Source of the DNA: Ornithinimicrobium ciconiae
GTDB taxonomy: Bacteria > Actinomycetota > Actinomycetes > Actinomycetales > Dermatophilaceae
Reading direction: 5' to 3'
DNA: 64,000 nt
NCBI RefSeq assembly: GCF_007197575.1
Contig: NZ_CP041616.1
Coordinates: 3,162,001 to 3,226,000, forward strand
Within the stretch, counting starts at the first letter, position 1. Every line of letters begins with the position of its first letter. The notes beneath the pieces were generated by a model that worked only from the letters and a program-made list of their open reading frames with translations, ran no database searches and was not told the origin of the DNA. Both the position numbers and the translations under genes were made by a program. Positions 29,187 through 37,489 of the stretch are shown here, in pieces.

Positions 29187-29813
29187 CTATCCGCTGAACG
29201 CGACAGGCCAGAACTCGACCGCGAGCACGACCGCGGCGACCACCAACAGCGCGCCGGCCACGGCGAGCGCCCACCGATAGACGCGGTCCGACAGCAGGTG
29301 ACGCCCCCTGGCGACCACGATGGCGATGACCACCTTCGCTCCGACGATCGCGACATAGAAGGCGGCCACGAGAGTGATGGCCTGCGCCGACGAGGAGCGC
29401 CACGTCGTCAGCGCGAGCGGCCCGAGCACCGTGGCCCAGAACACCCACGGGTGGGGGCTGAGCACGTTGACCACTGCCGCTCGCCAGAGCGCCTGCCAGG
29501 CCTCTGCCCGCTGCGCGGCGGCCCCGGTCTCGAGCACGGCGTGCCGTGAGTCGCGGATCGTGCTCCACCCGGTCCAGGCGACAAAGACGGCACCCACCAG
29601 CGCCAGCCAGCCGATGGCCTGCTCGGACAGCTGGCTCAGCACCACGAGGGTGCCCGCGACGACGACCACATCGGAGAGCAGCGGAGCGCAGGCTGCCATG
29701 ACCCCCGCCAGCCATCCACCACGCAGCGCAGAGGTGACCACCAGGACGAGCAACGGCCCGGGGCTGATCCCAGCCGCTGCACCCAGCGCGAGACCGACCA
29801 GCACGACATCCAC
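29187..29813 (-). CDS. LysE-family exporter
   Basis: 208 residues, six helices. N-terminal GAAAGISPGPLLVLVV is the LysE/RhtB signature, and VVNVLSPHPWVFWATVLGP lies in the fourth helix region. Exports amino acids or similar small compounds; substrate not predictable. Confidence 0.88.
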   Translation of the reverse strand: MDVVLVGLALGAAAGISPGPLLVLVVTSALRGGWLAGVMAACAPLLSDVVVVAGTLVVLSQLSEQAIGWLALVGAVFVAWTGWSTIRDSRHAVLETGAAAQRAEAWQALWRAAVVNVLSPHPWVFWATVLGPLALTTWRSSSAQAITLVAAFYVAIVGAKVVIAIVVARGRHLLSDRVYRWALAVAGALLVVAAVVLAVEFWPVAFSG

Positions 29814-29975
29814 AGGGTGAGACTAGGGGCCCGATTCCTCGCCCCTGCCGCGTGGTCGCCTCACCGAGTGCCAAGACCCCGCCGTCAAGGACGCGCACAG
29901 ACCTCTTCGGTGTGCCAGGGTGTTTGGAGCACGAGCGCAGTCGAGGCGGTCCGACCCGCCCGGCGGGAGGGTGTC

Positions 29976-31268
29976 ATGTCAGACGACGGTGTCAAGGCGG
30001 GTCACGGCGAACGGTTGGATGACGACTCGGGGACGCCAGCGCGCTGGAAGATCGTCGGGCCGGGCCTGGTCGTCGCGGCCACCGGCGTGGGGGCCGCCGA
30101 CATGGTGGCCACCCTGACCGCGGGGTCGCGCTACGGCTACGCCCTGCTCTGGGCGGTCATCCTCGGCGTGATCCTCAAGATCATCCTCGTGGAGGGCGCA
30201 GGGCGTTACACCCTGGCGACCGGCTACACGATCTTCGAGGGCTGGCGCACTCTGGGGCGGTGGACGACGTGGTACTTCGGCCCCTACATCATCATCTGGG
30301 GCTTCGTCTACGGCGCATCCGCGATGAGTTCGACCGCCCTGCCCCTCGCTGCGTTGTTCCCCGCCGTCGACCTCAAGATCTGGGCGGTCCTCATGGGGCT
30401 GGCCGGCTTCGTCATGGTCTGGCTCAACCACTATGCGACCTTCGAGAAGATCACCGCGGCTCTGGTGGGTCTGATGTTCGTCACCATCGTCATGCTGGCC
30501 GTGATCGCCGCACCAAACTTCCCGGAGATGATCAAGGGGCTGGTGCCGATGATCCCGGAGGGCGGGCTGATCTACACCCTGGCCCTGGCCGGCGGCGTCG
30601 GTGGCACCATCACCCTGGCCGCCTATGGCTACTGGCTGCGGGAGAAGGGCTGGTACACCCCCAAGTGGATGCGGGTCATGCGCATCGACAACACGATGGC
30701 CTACGTCCTCACCGGCATCTTCGTGCTCTCGATGCTCATCGTCGGTGTCGAGGTCGTCCAGGCCGCCGGAGTGGCCCTCAGCGCCGGTGACGAGGGGCTG
30801 GTCGAGCTCGCCGATGTGCTCAACGACCGCTACGGCACCTTCATCGGCACGGCCTTCCTCGTCGGGTTCTGGGCCGCTGCCTTCTCCTCCATCATCGGTG
30901 TCTGGAATGGCGTGTCACTGATGTTCGCCGACTTCTGGGGCAACATGCGTGGACTGGAGTCCGGGCACCCTGACACCCGCATCGGCGGCAAGTACTTCAA
31001 GTGGTATCTGGTCTGGCTGACCTTCCCGCCGATGATCATGCTCTTCCTGGAGCGGCCGATCGGGCTGATCCTCGCCTACGGCGTGCTCGGATCACTCTTC
31101 ATGCCCTTCCTGGCAGTCACGCTGCTGGGCCTGCTCAACGGTCGGCGGGTCCCCAAGGAGTGGGCCAACCGGTTGCACACCAACATCGCCCTGGCCCTGA
31201 CTGCGGTGATCTTCATCGTCCTGGGCGTCAACCAGCTCTGGAACACCATCGGCGACGTCATCGGGTGA
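29976..31268 (+). CDS. Nramp-related divalent metal transporter
   Basis: 430 residues, 11 or so helices. Helix 1 reads GPGLVVAATGVGAADMVATL where classical Nramp has a DPGN motif, and the helix 6 region reads LAGGVGGTITLAAYGYW instead of an MPH-type motif. It therefore belongs to the divergent Nramp-related branch, in which some members carry Mg2+. ATG 29976 is preceded by GGGAGGG; the frame is open to 29817. Metal choice is inference. Confidence 0.8.
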   Translation: MSDDGVKAGHGERLDDDSGTPARWKIVGPGLVVAATGVGAADMVATLTAGSRYGYALLWAVILGVILKIILVEGAGRYTLATGYTIFEGWRTLGRWTTWYFGPYIIIWGFVYGASAMSSTALPLAALFPAVDLKIWAVLMGLAGFVMVWLNHYATFEKITAALVGLMFVTIVMLAVIAAPNFPEMIKGLVPMIPEGGLIYTLALAGGVGGTITLAAYGYWLREKGWYTPKWMRVMRIDNTMAYVLTGIFVLSMLIVGVEVVQAAGVALSAGDEGLVELADVLNDRYGTFIGTAFLVGFWAAAFSSIIGVWNGVSLMFADFWGNMRGLESGHPDTRIGGKYFKWYLVWLTFPPMIMLFLERPIGLILAYGVLGSLFMPFLAVTLLGLLNGRRVPKEWANRLHTNIALALTAVIFIVLGVNQLWNTIGDVIG

Positions 31269-31345
31269 GACCGAGCCGTATGCCGAGTGGTCCCCTCCGC
31301 GGCACGCTTCCGTCACCGCTGTCCCCCGGCTAGCCTCACTCCACT

Positions 31346-32251
31346 ATGCACGAGGACCAGCGCAGCGGGACGTCCGTCACCGTCGCTCAGCTGACCCGGG
31401 ATCGGCTGGGTGAGTTGAGCGCTGGCGAACGCAAGGTGGGTCGCGCCCTGTTGTCGGCCTACCCGGTCGCCGGCCTGGAGACCGCTGCGGAGCTGGCCAC
31501 CCGGGCGGGGGTCAGCGCGCCCACCGTCGTGCGCTTCGTCGGCCGTCTCGGTTTCGCGGGGTATCCGCAGCTGCAGCGAGCGCTGATGAACGAGGTGCAC
31601 GCCCAGATGGGCTCGCCGCTGCGGCAGTACCCCTTGCTGGATCAGATGCCGGCCGGGGAGGAGTTCATCCCGTTCGCTGCGGAGAAGCACGCCGCCCTCG
31701 TGCGCACCTCCTTTGAGGACCTGCCCGCCAGTGAGTTCGCCGCGGCCGTGGACAGGCTCTGCGACGAGTCCCTCACCGTCCACATCATCGGCGGCAGGTT
31801 CAGCCATGTGCTGGCCAGCTATCTCACCTCCCACCTCCAGCTGCTGCGCGGCAACGTGGGCACGGTGCCCCCGGACGAGTTCTCCAGGACCTCCCTGGTG
31901 GCCGACGCAGGCCGTCAGGACCTGGTGGTCGTCTTCGACTATCGCCGCTACGACCCGTCCACGGTCCGGCTGGCGCGAGCCATGTCCGCAGCCGGTGCCC
32001 GGGTCCTGCTGCTGACCGACCCCTGGCTCTCACCGGCGGCCGACGTCGCCGAGGTCGTGCTGACCAGCCGTGTGGAGTCTCCCTCCGCCTTCGACTCGCT
32101 CGTCCCCGGCCTCGCCCTCGTCGAGACCCTCATCACCGCAGTGATGGACACCCGTGCCGAGGACGGCCGTGCCAGGGTCGAGCGGATGGAGACGGTGCGC
32201 GACGACCTGAGCCCTGAGAACCCGTCTCCCCTGCCACCACCCTCTGGCTAG
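31346..32251 (+). CDS. MurR/RpiR-family transcriptional regulator
   Basis: 301 residues: N-terminal helix-turn-helix (residues 1-80; AELATRAGVSAPTVVRFVGRLGF) and a C-terminal SIS domain (about 130-270; VHIIGGRFSHVLASYLTSHL) that binds a phosphosugar-like or other ligand. It precedes the catabolic operon in the same direction and is the obvious candidate regulator; operator-like repeats lie at 32278-32332. Confidence 0.9.
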   Translation: MHEDQRSGTSVTVAQLTRDRLGELSAGERKVGRALLSAYPVAGLETAAELATRAGVSAPTVVRFVGRLGFAGYPQLQRALMNEVHAQMGSPLRQYPLLDQMPAGEEFIPFAAEKHAALVRTSFEDLPASEFAAAVDRLCDESLTVHIIGGRFSHVLASYLTSHLQLLRGNVGTVPPDEFSRTSLVADAGRQDLVVVFDYRRYDPSTVRLARAMSAAGARVLLLTDPWLSPAADVAEVVLTSRVESPSAFDSLVPGLALVETLITAVMDTRAEDGRARVERMETVRDDLSPENPSPLPPPSG

Positions 32252-32277
32252 GCTCCCGACGAACGCGCCCGCCGCCC

Positions 32278-32333
32278 TGAAACAGAGATTCCAGGACCAA
32301 GTCGTTGACAGTGATCTGAATCGCCTGTTTCAT
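32278..32333 (+). promoter_or_regulatory. Promoter with two RpiR-type operator candidates
   Basis: -35 TTGACA at 32305-32310, 17-base spacer, -10 TTTCAT at 32328-32333; the permease ATG at 32342 lies about where transcription would start, so the message looks leaderless. Imperfect palindromes TGAAACAGAGATTCCA (32278-32293) and TGAATCGCCTGTTTCA (32317-32332) flank and overlap the promoter, a repressor arrangement. Confidence 0.55.
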
Positions 32334-32341
32334 GGTGCGTC

Positions 32342-33808
32342 ATGGCGAGCACACCGCATGAGACCGGCAGTTCCGGGTCCACCACAGCGTCCGAGCAACC
32401 CTCCGGAGCAGGGCTGCACCGCAATCTGCGCGTCTGGGAGGTCACCGCCCTCTCCGTCGGCTTCATGGGTCCGGTCATGGCGATGTCGCTCAACGGCATC
32501 GGCGTCGCGGGCCTGGTCGGCAAGGCCGTCCCGTTCACCTTCATCGTCGCCTTCGCGGGCACCATGGCGGTGGCCTACGCCTTCGTCAGACTCACCCGCT
32601 ACTTCACCCACGCCGGGAGTGTCTACGCCCTGGCCGGCGCCACCCTCGGCCCCCGGGCGGGCTTCTTCGGCGGCTTCGCCCTGCTGGGCACCTATCTCTT
32701 CTTCTCCGCCTGCATCGTCGGCGCCTGCGCCGTCTTCTTCGACGCGATGCTCACCGAGCTCGGTGTCAGCGTGCCGACGTGGGGGTGGTTGATCGTCGGG
32801 CTGATCGCCGCGCTGGGCGCCCTGGCGCTCAACCTGCGCGAGTCCAAGACCGTCACCCGCGTCCTGCTGGGCATCGGCATGGTCGGCATCCTCACCATGC
32901 TGGCCCTCGCCTTCGTCATCATCACCCGCGTCGGCAGCGGCAACGCTCCGGTCAGCACCGGCCTCGACTTCGGCACGCTGCTGCCCGGCGACGCCTCCTG
33001 GAACGCGATCATGACGGCAGCGGTCTTCGGCTTCCTGTCCTGGGCCGGCTTCGAGTCCGGCACCACCTTGGGCGAGGAGACCAAGGACCCCAAGCACACC
33101 ATCCCCATCGCGCTGACGCTGGCGGTCGTGCTGGCCGGTGTGATCTACACCGTCGTGATGTTTGCTCAGTCGGTCGGCTTCGGCACCGACCAGGCCGGCC
33201 AGGACGCCTTCGCCAACGCCAGTTCCACCCTCACCCAGCTCAGCTCCACCTATATCGGCGCCTGGTTTGCCGTGGTGATCTCGATCATCGCCTTCTGTGT
33301 GGCCTTCGCCTCGCTGCTCAGCTGCTCCGCGGCCGCCGCCAGGCTCGTCTTCGCCATGGCCCGCGACGGTTTCGGCCCGCCCGCCCTGGCCCGCACCAAC
33401 TCCACCGGCGCCCCCAGCACCGCGACCTACCTGGTCATCGGTCTGGCGATCGTCCTCATGCTCTTCCTGGCAGCCATCGGCGGTGGCCCGGTCGAGGTCT
33501 ACTACTGGTTCGCCACCATCGCCACGCTGTGCATGGTCGTCGCCTACGGCATGGCCTCGATCGGCGTCATCCGGCACACCTTCCGCCCCGGCTCCCCCAT
33601 CCGCGCCTGGGAGGCTGTGATTCCCGCTCTCGGGCTGACCTTCCTGGCCTACGTCTACATCGTGCAGGTCGAGGGGCAGGAGGCTCCCTACACCTACTTC
33701 CCGTGGATCGCGGGCGCCTGGTGCCTGCTCGGCCTCGGCGTCATCATTGCCTTTCCGCGGCTGGCTGAGAGGATCGGTTCACGCATCGCCCAGGAGGATC
33801 TCGGATGA
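32342..33808 (+). CDS. APC-family amino acid/amine permease
   Basis: 488 residues, 12 helices. Helix 1 ends VMAMSLNGIGVAGLVGKA; FLSWAGFESGTTLGEETKDPK is the conserved helix 6/loop region of APC transporters. First gene of the RpiR-linked operon, so it probably imports the operon's substrate. The product could be an amino acid, a polyamine or an N-acyl amino acid. Confidence 0.88.
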   Translation: MASTPHETGSSGSTTASEQPSGAGLHRNLRVWEVTALSVGFMGPVMAMSLNGIGVAGLVGKAVPFTFIVAFAGTMAVAYAFVRLTRYFTHAGSVYALAGATLGPRAGFFGGFALLGTYLFFSACIVGACAVFFDAMLTELGVSVPTWGWLIVGLIAALGALALNLRESKTVTRVLLGIGMVGILTMLALAFVIITRVGSGNAPVSTGLDFGTLLPGDASWNAIMTAAVFGFLSWAGFESGTTLGEETKDPKHTIPIALTLAVVLAGVIYTVVMFAQSVGFGTDQAGQDAFANASSTLTQLSSTYIGAWFAVVISIIAFCVAFASLLSCSAAAARLVFAMARDGFGPPALARTNSTGAPSTATYLVIGLAIVLMLFLAAIGGGPVEVYYWFATIATLCMVVAYGMASIGVIRHTFRPGSPIRAWEAVIPALGLTFLAYVYIVQVEGQEAPYTYFPWIAGAWCLLGLGVIIAFPRLAERIGSRIAQEDLG

Positions 33809-33818
33809 GCGAGGACAC

Positions 33819-33840
33819 GAGCTTGCGAGGCCGCAAGCTC
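33819..33840 (+). repeat. Hairpin inside the operon
   Basis: Perfect 9-bp arms GAGCTTGCG / CGCAAGCTC with a 4-base loop, between the permease stop and the AAGGAGG ribosome site of the next gene. It may stabilise the upstream mRNA or modulate expression of the downstream genes. Confidence 0.7.
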
Positions 33841-33857
33841 ATCACAAAGGAGGACCG

Positions 33858-35153
33858 ATGAGCCAGCAGCCCGACCTGGAGCCGCTCACCTTTGTCGCCA
33901 CGAGCGACCTGACCGGGATCACCAAGGGCCGCCTGGTGCCCAGTGCCGATATGACGGAAGGAACCTCGACCGGGTGGGTCCCGGCCAACTTCGGCATCGG
34001 TGTGGACGGTCACATCGTCGAGGGCATCCCCTTCGACTCCAGCGGCGACCTGCGCCTGCTGCCCGACCCGGACGCCGTGCACCAGATCCGTGGCGTCCCC
34101 GGCAAGCCGGATCTCACCGTCGCGATCGCCAACGTGGTCCACACCGACGGCACCCCCTGGTCGTGCTGCACCCGCACGATCCTGCGCGACACGGTCGCAG
34201 CACTCCAGGAGGAGTTCGGTCTCTCCTCCCAGGTTGCCTTCGAGCACGAGTTCGCCGACCGGGACGGCTCCACCGCGCACCACCCCTTCTCCTGGCGCAA
34301 CTTCCGTTCGGCCGAGCCGATCGGCTCCCACCTGGTGACCGCGATGAAGTCCAGCGGGCTGGAGCCGGAGAACTGGCTCCCGGAGTACGGCCAGCACCAG
34401 TACGAGATCGTCATTGAGCGGTCCGCCCCGGTCGCCGCCGCTGACCGGGCCCTGCTGCTGCGCGACATGGTGCGTGATGTCTTTGCCACCTTCGGTCGGC
34501 GCGCGACCTTCACGCCGATGACCGCACCGGGCGGCACCGGCGCCGGGGTCCACATCCACTTCAGCCTCCAGTCGGCCGACGGCAGCAACCCGCTGTGGGA
34601 CCCCGAGGCACCTGGTCGTCTCTCTGAGCTCGGGGGTCGCTTCGCCGCCGGCATCCTGAAGTACGCCCCCTCGCTGGCCGCGATCTATGCGCCGCTGACC
34701 ATCTCCTACGACCGGCTCAAGCCCCACAACTGGTCCTCGGCCGGCGTCTTCCTCGGGGTGGAGAACCGCGAGGCGCTGCTGCGCATCTGCCCCACGGTCG
34801 AGATCGGGGGCCAGGACCCGGAGCCGCAGCTGCACTTCGAGTTCCGCGCCGGCGACATCGGTGCCAACCCGTGGCTGCTGCTGGCGGTCGTGCTGCGCGC
34901 CGGCATGGAGGGACTGCGTCAGGGGCTGGAGCCCGCCGAGGTCGTCATCGGCGACCCCGAGGCCTCCCAGATCACGCAGCTGCCGGGCGACCTGGGCGAG
35001 GCCCTGGAGGCCTTCGAGGCCGACACCGACGTCCGCGAGTGGTTGGGCGAGGACCTGGTGCAGACCTATCTCGCGGTCAAGCGGGTCGAGCTGACCGCGG
35101 TGGCGGACATGAGCGATGAGGAGAAGTGCAACTGGTATGCCGACATCTACTGA
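33858..35153 (+). CDS. Glutamine synthetase-family ligase (gamma-glutamyl-amine type)
   Basis: 431 residues. GS-I catalytic domain with FEHEFAD (metal-binding Glu), GQHQYEI, GAGVHIHFSLQ and SYDRLKPHNWSSAGVFLG, but a short beta-grasp N-terminus. In characterised relatives (PuuA, IpuC) the enzyme joins glutamate to an amine using ATP. Ribosome site AAGGAGG. The next gene overlaps its 3' end by 17 bases, so they are co-translated. The substrate here is unknown. Confidence 0.85.
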   Translation: MSQQPDLEPLTFVATSDLTGITKGRLVPSADMTEGTSTGWVPANFGIGVDGHIVEGIPFDSSGDLRLLPDPDAVHQIRGVPGKPDLTVAIANVVHTDGTPWSCCTRTILRDTVAALQEEFGLSSQVAFEHEFADRDGSTAHHPFSWRNFRSAEPIGSHLVTAMKSSGLEPENWLPEYGQHQYEIVIERSAPVAAADRALLLRDMVRDVFATFGRRATFTPMTAPGGTGAGVHIHFSLQSADGSNPLWDPEAPGRLSELGGRFAAGILKYAPSLAAIYAPLTISYDRLKPHNWSSAGVFLGVENREALLRICPTVEIGGQDPEPQLHFEFRAGDIGANPWLLLAVVLRAGMEGLRQGLEPAEVVIGDPEASQITQLPGDLGEALEAFEADTDVREWLGEDLVQTYLAVKRVELTAVADMSDEEKCNWYADIY

Positions 35154-36261
35154 GTGGCTGACCGGCCTGGACCTGGTCGATCACCACTGTCACGGCGTGG
35201 TCGAGTCCGACCTGGACCGGGCCGAGTTCGAGGACCTGATCACCGAGTCCGACGTCCCCGCCCCACCGGGGACGACCCACTTCGACACCCAGCTGGGCCT
35301 CTCCCTCCGGGCGCACTGCCCGCCGGTGCTGGACTTGCCCGCCTTCGCTTCGCCCGAGGACTATCTGGACAGGCGCACGGAGCTCGGGGCTTACGAGGTT
35401 AACCAGAGACTGCTGCGCGCCTCGGGGATCACCGACTATGTTCTCGAGACCGGCTACCGGCCCGGCGACATCCTCAGCCCGGCCCAGATGGGCGAGCGCG
35501 GTGCCGCCCGGTCCGCGGAGGTGGTCCGCCTGGAGTTCCTCGCCGAGCAGGTGGCGGCCGAGCACGAGCCAGCTGACTTCCTCGAGGCCTTCCGCGCCCG
35601 GCTGGACCACGCGCTGACCACGGCGGTCGGCGTGAAGTCCGTGGCGGCATACCGCGGCGGTTTTGAGCTGGACCCCACGCCACCGACCGGCGAGGAGGTC
35701 ACCCGCGCCGTCGAGCGTTGGCTGGCCGACTCCCCGCCGGGCAGGTCACTGCGCCTCACCGACCCAGTGGTGATCCGGGCGGGCTGGTGGGAGGCCATCA
35801 ACCGGTCGGTGCCCGTGCAACTGCATGTCGGGTATGGCGACCCGCACGTCGACCTGCACCGCACCAACCCTCTGCTGCTGACCGACCTGTTCCGCAAGGC
35901 CCGTGGCAGCGGTGCGCGTTTCCTTCTGCTGCACTGCTATCCGTTCCACCGTGAGGCTGGCTATCTCGCCCACGTCTTCGAGCACATCTACTGCGACGTG
36001 GGGCTGGCCGTGAACTACACCGGCGCCCAGTCAGCGCAGGTGATCGCCGAATCGTTGGAGCTGACCCCCTTCCACAAGGCGCTGTTCTCCTCGGACGCGT
36101 TCGGTGCCTCCGAGCTGTTCCACCTGGGCGCGGTGCTCTTCCGCCGCGGCCTGGGTGAGGCACTGGACCGCTGGGCCGCGGCCGACGGGTGGCCGGTCGC
36201 GGAGCAGGAGCGCATCGCTCGGCTGGTGTGCAGCGAGAACGCCCGCCGGGTCTACGGATGA
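35137..36261 (+). CDS. Amidohydrolase (TIM-barrel, FluG N-terminal-like)
   Basis: 374 residues. Metal-site HxH in LDLVDHHCHG near the N-terminus, LLLHCYPFHREAGYLAHVF in the middle, and a late acidic residue in LFSSDAFGASELF. In fungal FluG an amidohydrolase of this kind is fused to a GS domain; here the two are adjacent overlapping genes in reverse order. Proposed role: hydrolysing an amide made or met in this pathway. ATG 35137 is chosen. Confidence 0.8.
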   Translation: MPTSTEWLTGLDLVDHHCHGVVESDLDRAEFEDLITESDVPAPPGTTHFDTQLGLSLRAHCPPVLDLPAFASPEDYLDRRTELGAYEVNQRLLRASGITDYVLETGYRPGDILSPAQMGERGAARSAEVVRLEFLAEQVAAEHEPADFLEAFRARLDHALTTAVGVKSVAAYRGGFELDPTPPTGEEVTRAVERWLADSPPGRSLRLTDPVVIRAGWWEAINRSVPVQLHVGYGDPHVDLHRTNPLLLTDLFRKARGSGARFLLLHCYPFHREAGYLAHVFEHIYCDVGLAVNYTGAQSAQVIAESLELTPFHKALFSSDAFGASELFHLGAVLFRRGLGEALDRWAAADGWPVAEQERIARLVCSENARRVYG

Positions 36262-37460
36262 GCGACCTGACCGAGCTGCACCGCAGCTGGTTCGCCGCGC
36301 TCGACACGGAGCTGGAGGGGGCCCTGGAGGTGCGCCGCCGGCTTCACGCCGATCCTCACCTGTCCGGGCAGGAGGAGCCGACCTCCCTGCAGGTCGAGGC
36401 CGCCCTGGGCATCCCAATGCAGCGGATCGCCGAGACGGGACGGTTCGTCCGGACCGGACCCAGCGACGGACCCAGCGTGCTGCTGCGGGCCGAGCTGGAC
36501 GCCCTGCCGGTCACCGAGGCTACGGGCGTCGCCTTCGCCTCGCCCACCGGGCGGATGCATGCCTGTGGTCATGACGTGCACCTGGCTGCTCTCGTCGCGG
36601 TGGTGCGTGCCGCGGCCGGACTGGACCTGCCGCTCGGGCTGCTCGCGGTGCTGCAGCCGCGAGAGGAGAGTTATCCCTCCGGTGCGCTCGACGTCATCGG
36701 GTCCGGCCTGATCACGGACGAGCAGGTGAGCGCCGCAATCGGCGCGCACGTGCACCCTGGCGTGCCTCCCGGGCAGGTCGCCACCGGGGCCGGTGTCGTC
36801 AACGCGGCTGCCGACGAGATCGAGATCGTGCTGACCGGTGACGGTGGCCACGGGGCCTATCCCGAGCACGCCGCCGACCCCGTGGCGGCGCTGGGGCACA
36901 TCGTGCTGGGGCTGCCGGAGGTGGTGCGGCACACTGTCTCCCCCATGCGCCCGGCCACGGTCTCCGTCGGCCACGTGCAGGCAGGCGAGCCCAGCGCCAA
37001 CGTGCTCCCCTCGCAGGCCCGGCTGCTGGCCACCATGCGCACCACCGATGCCCGGGACCGCGAGGCGCTGCCCCGTCAGGTGCGCCGGCTGGCCGAGCAC
37101 CAGGCGATGGCCTATGGGGTGCACGCCGAGGTGCGGATCACCGCGGGCGAACCGGTGCTCTATAACGACCCGGACCTGGTCGACCGGGTCGATGCGTGGC
37201 TGGAGCACACCGGTGTTGAACCGACGGAGCCGATGCGCTCGCTGGGCGCCGACGACTTCTCCTTCTTCGGAGAGCTGGTGCCCTCCGTGATGTGCTTTGT
37301 CGGCGTCCGGGTCGCCGGCCATCAGGAGGACCCAACGCCGTTGCACCATCCCCGCTTCCTGCCCGTTGATGAGGCGGTCGGCGATGTCGCCCGAGCCTTG
37401 GTGGCCGGCTACCTCGCGGCCGTGGAACTGCACCACCGGCAGCCTCCGACCACGCCGTGA
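36258..37460 (+). CDS. M20-family amidohydrolase/aminoacylase
   Basis: 400 residues. M20D-like metal motifs: RRLHADPHLSGQEE, LRAELDALPV, HACGHDVHLAAL, and catalytic Glu in QPREESY; dimerisation domain about 185-300 (GDGGHGAYPEHAADPV). Cleaves N-acyl or amide bonds of amino acids in characterised members. Overlaps the previous gene as ATGA. Confidence 0.88.
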   Translation: MSDLTELHRSWFAALDTELEGALEVRRRLHADPHLSGQEEPTSLQVEAALGIPMQRIAETGRFVRTGPSDGPSVLLRAELDALPVTEATGVAFASPTGRMHACGHDVHLAALVAVVRAAAGLDLPLGLLAVLQPREESYPSGALDVIGSGLITDEQVSAAIGAHVHPGVPPGQVATGAGVVNAAADEIEIVLTGDGGHGAYPEHAADPVAALGHIVLGLPEVVRHTVSPMRPATVSVGHVQAGEPSANVLPSQARLLATMRTTDARDREALPRQVRRLAEHQAMAYGVHAEVRITAGEPVLYNDPDLVDRVDAWLEHTGVEPTEPMRSLGADDFSFFGELVPSVMCFVGVRVAGHQEDPTPLHHPRFLPVDEAVGDVARALVAGYLAAVELHHRQPPTTP

Positions 37461-37489
37461 CCCGACATACTCGATGAGGAGAGAGACCG

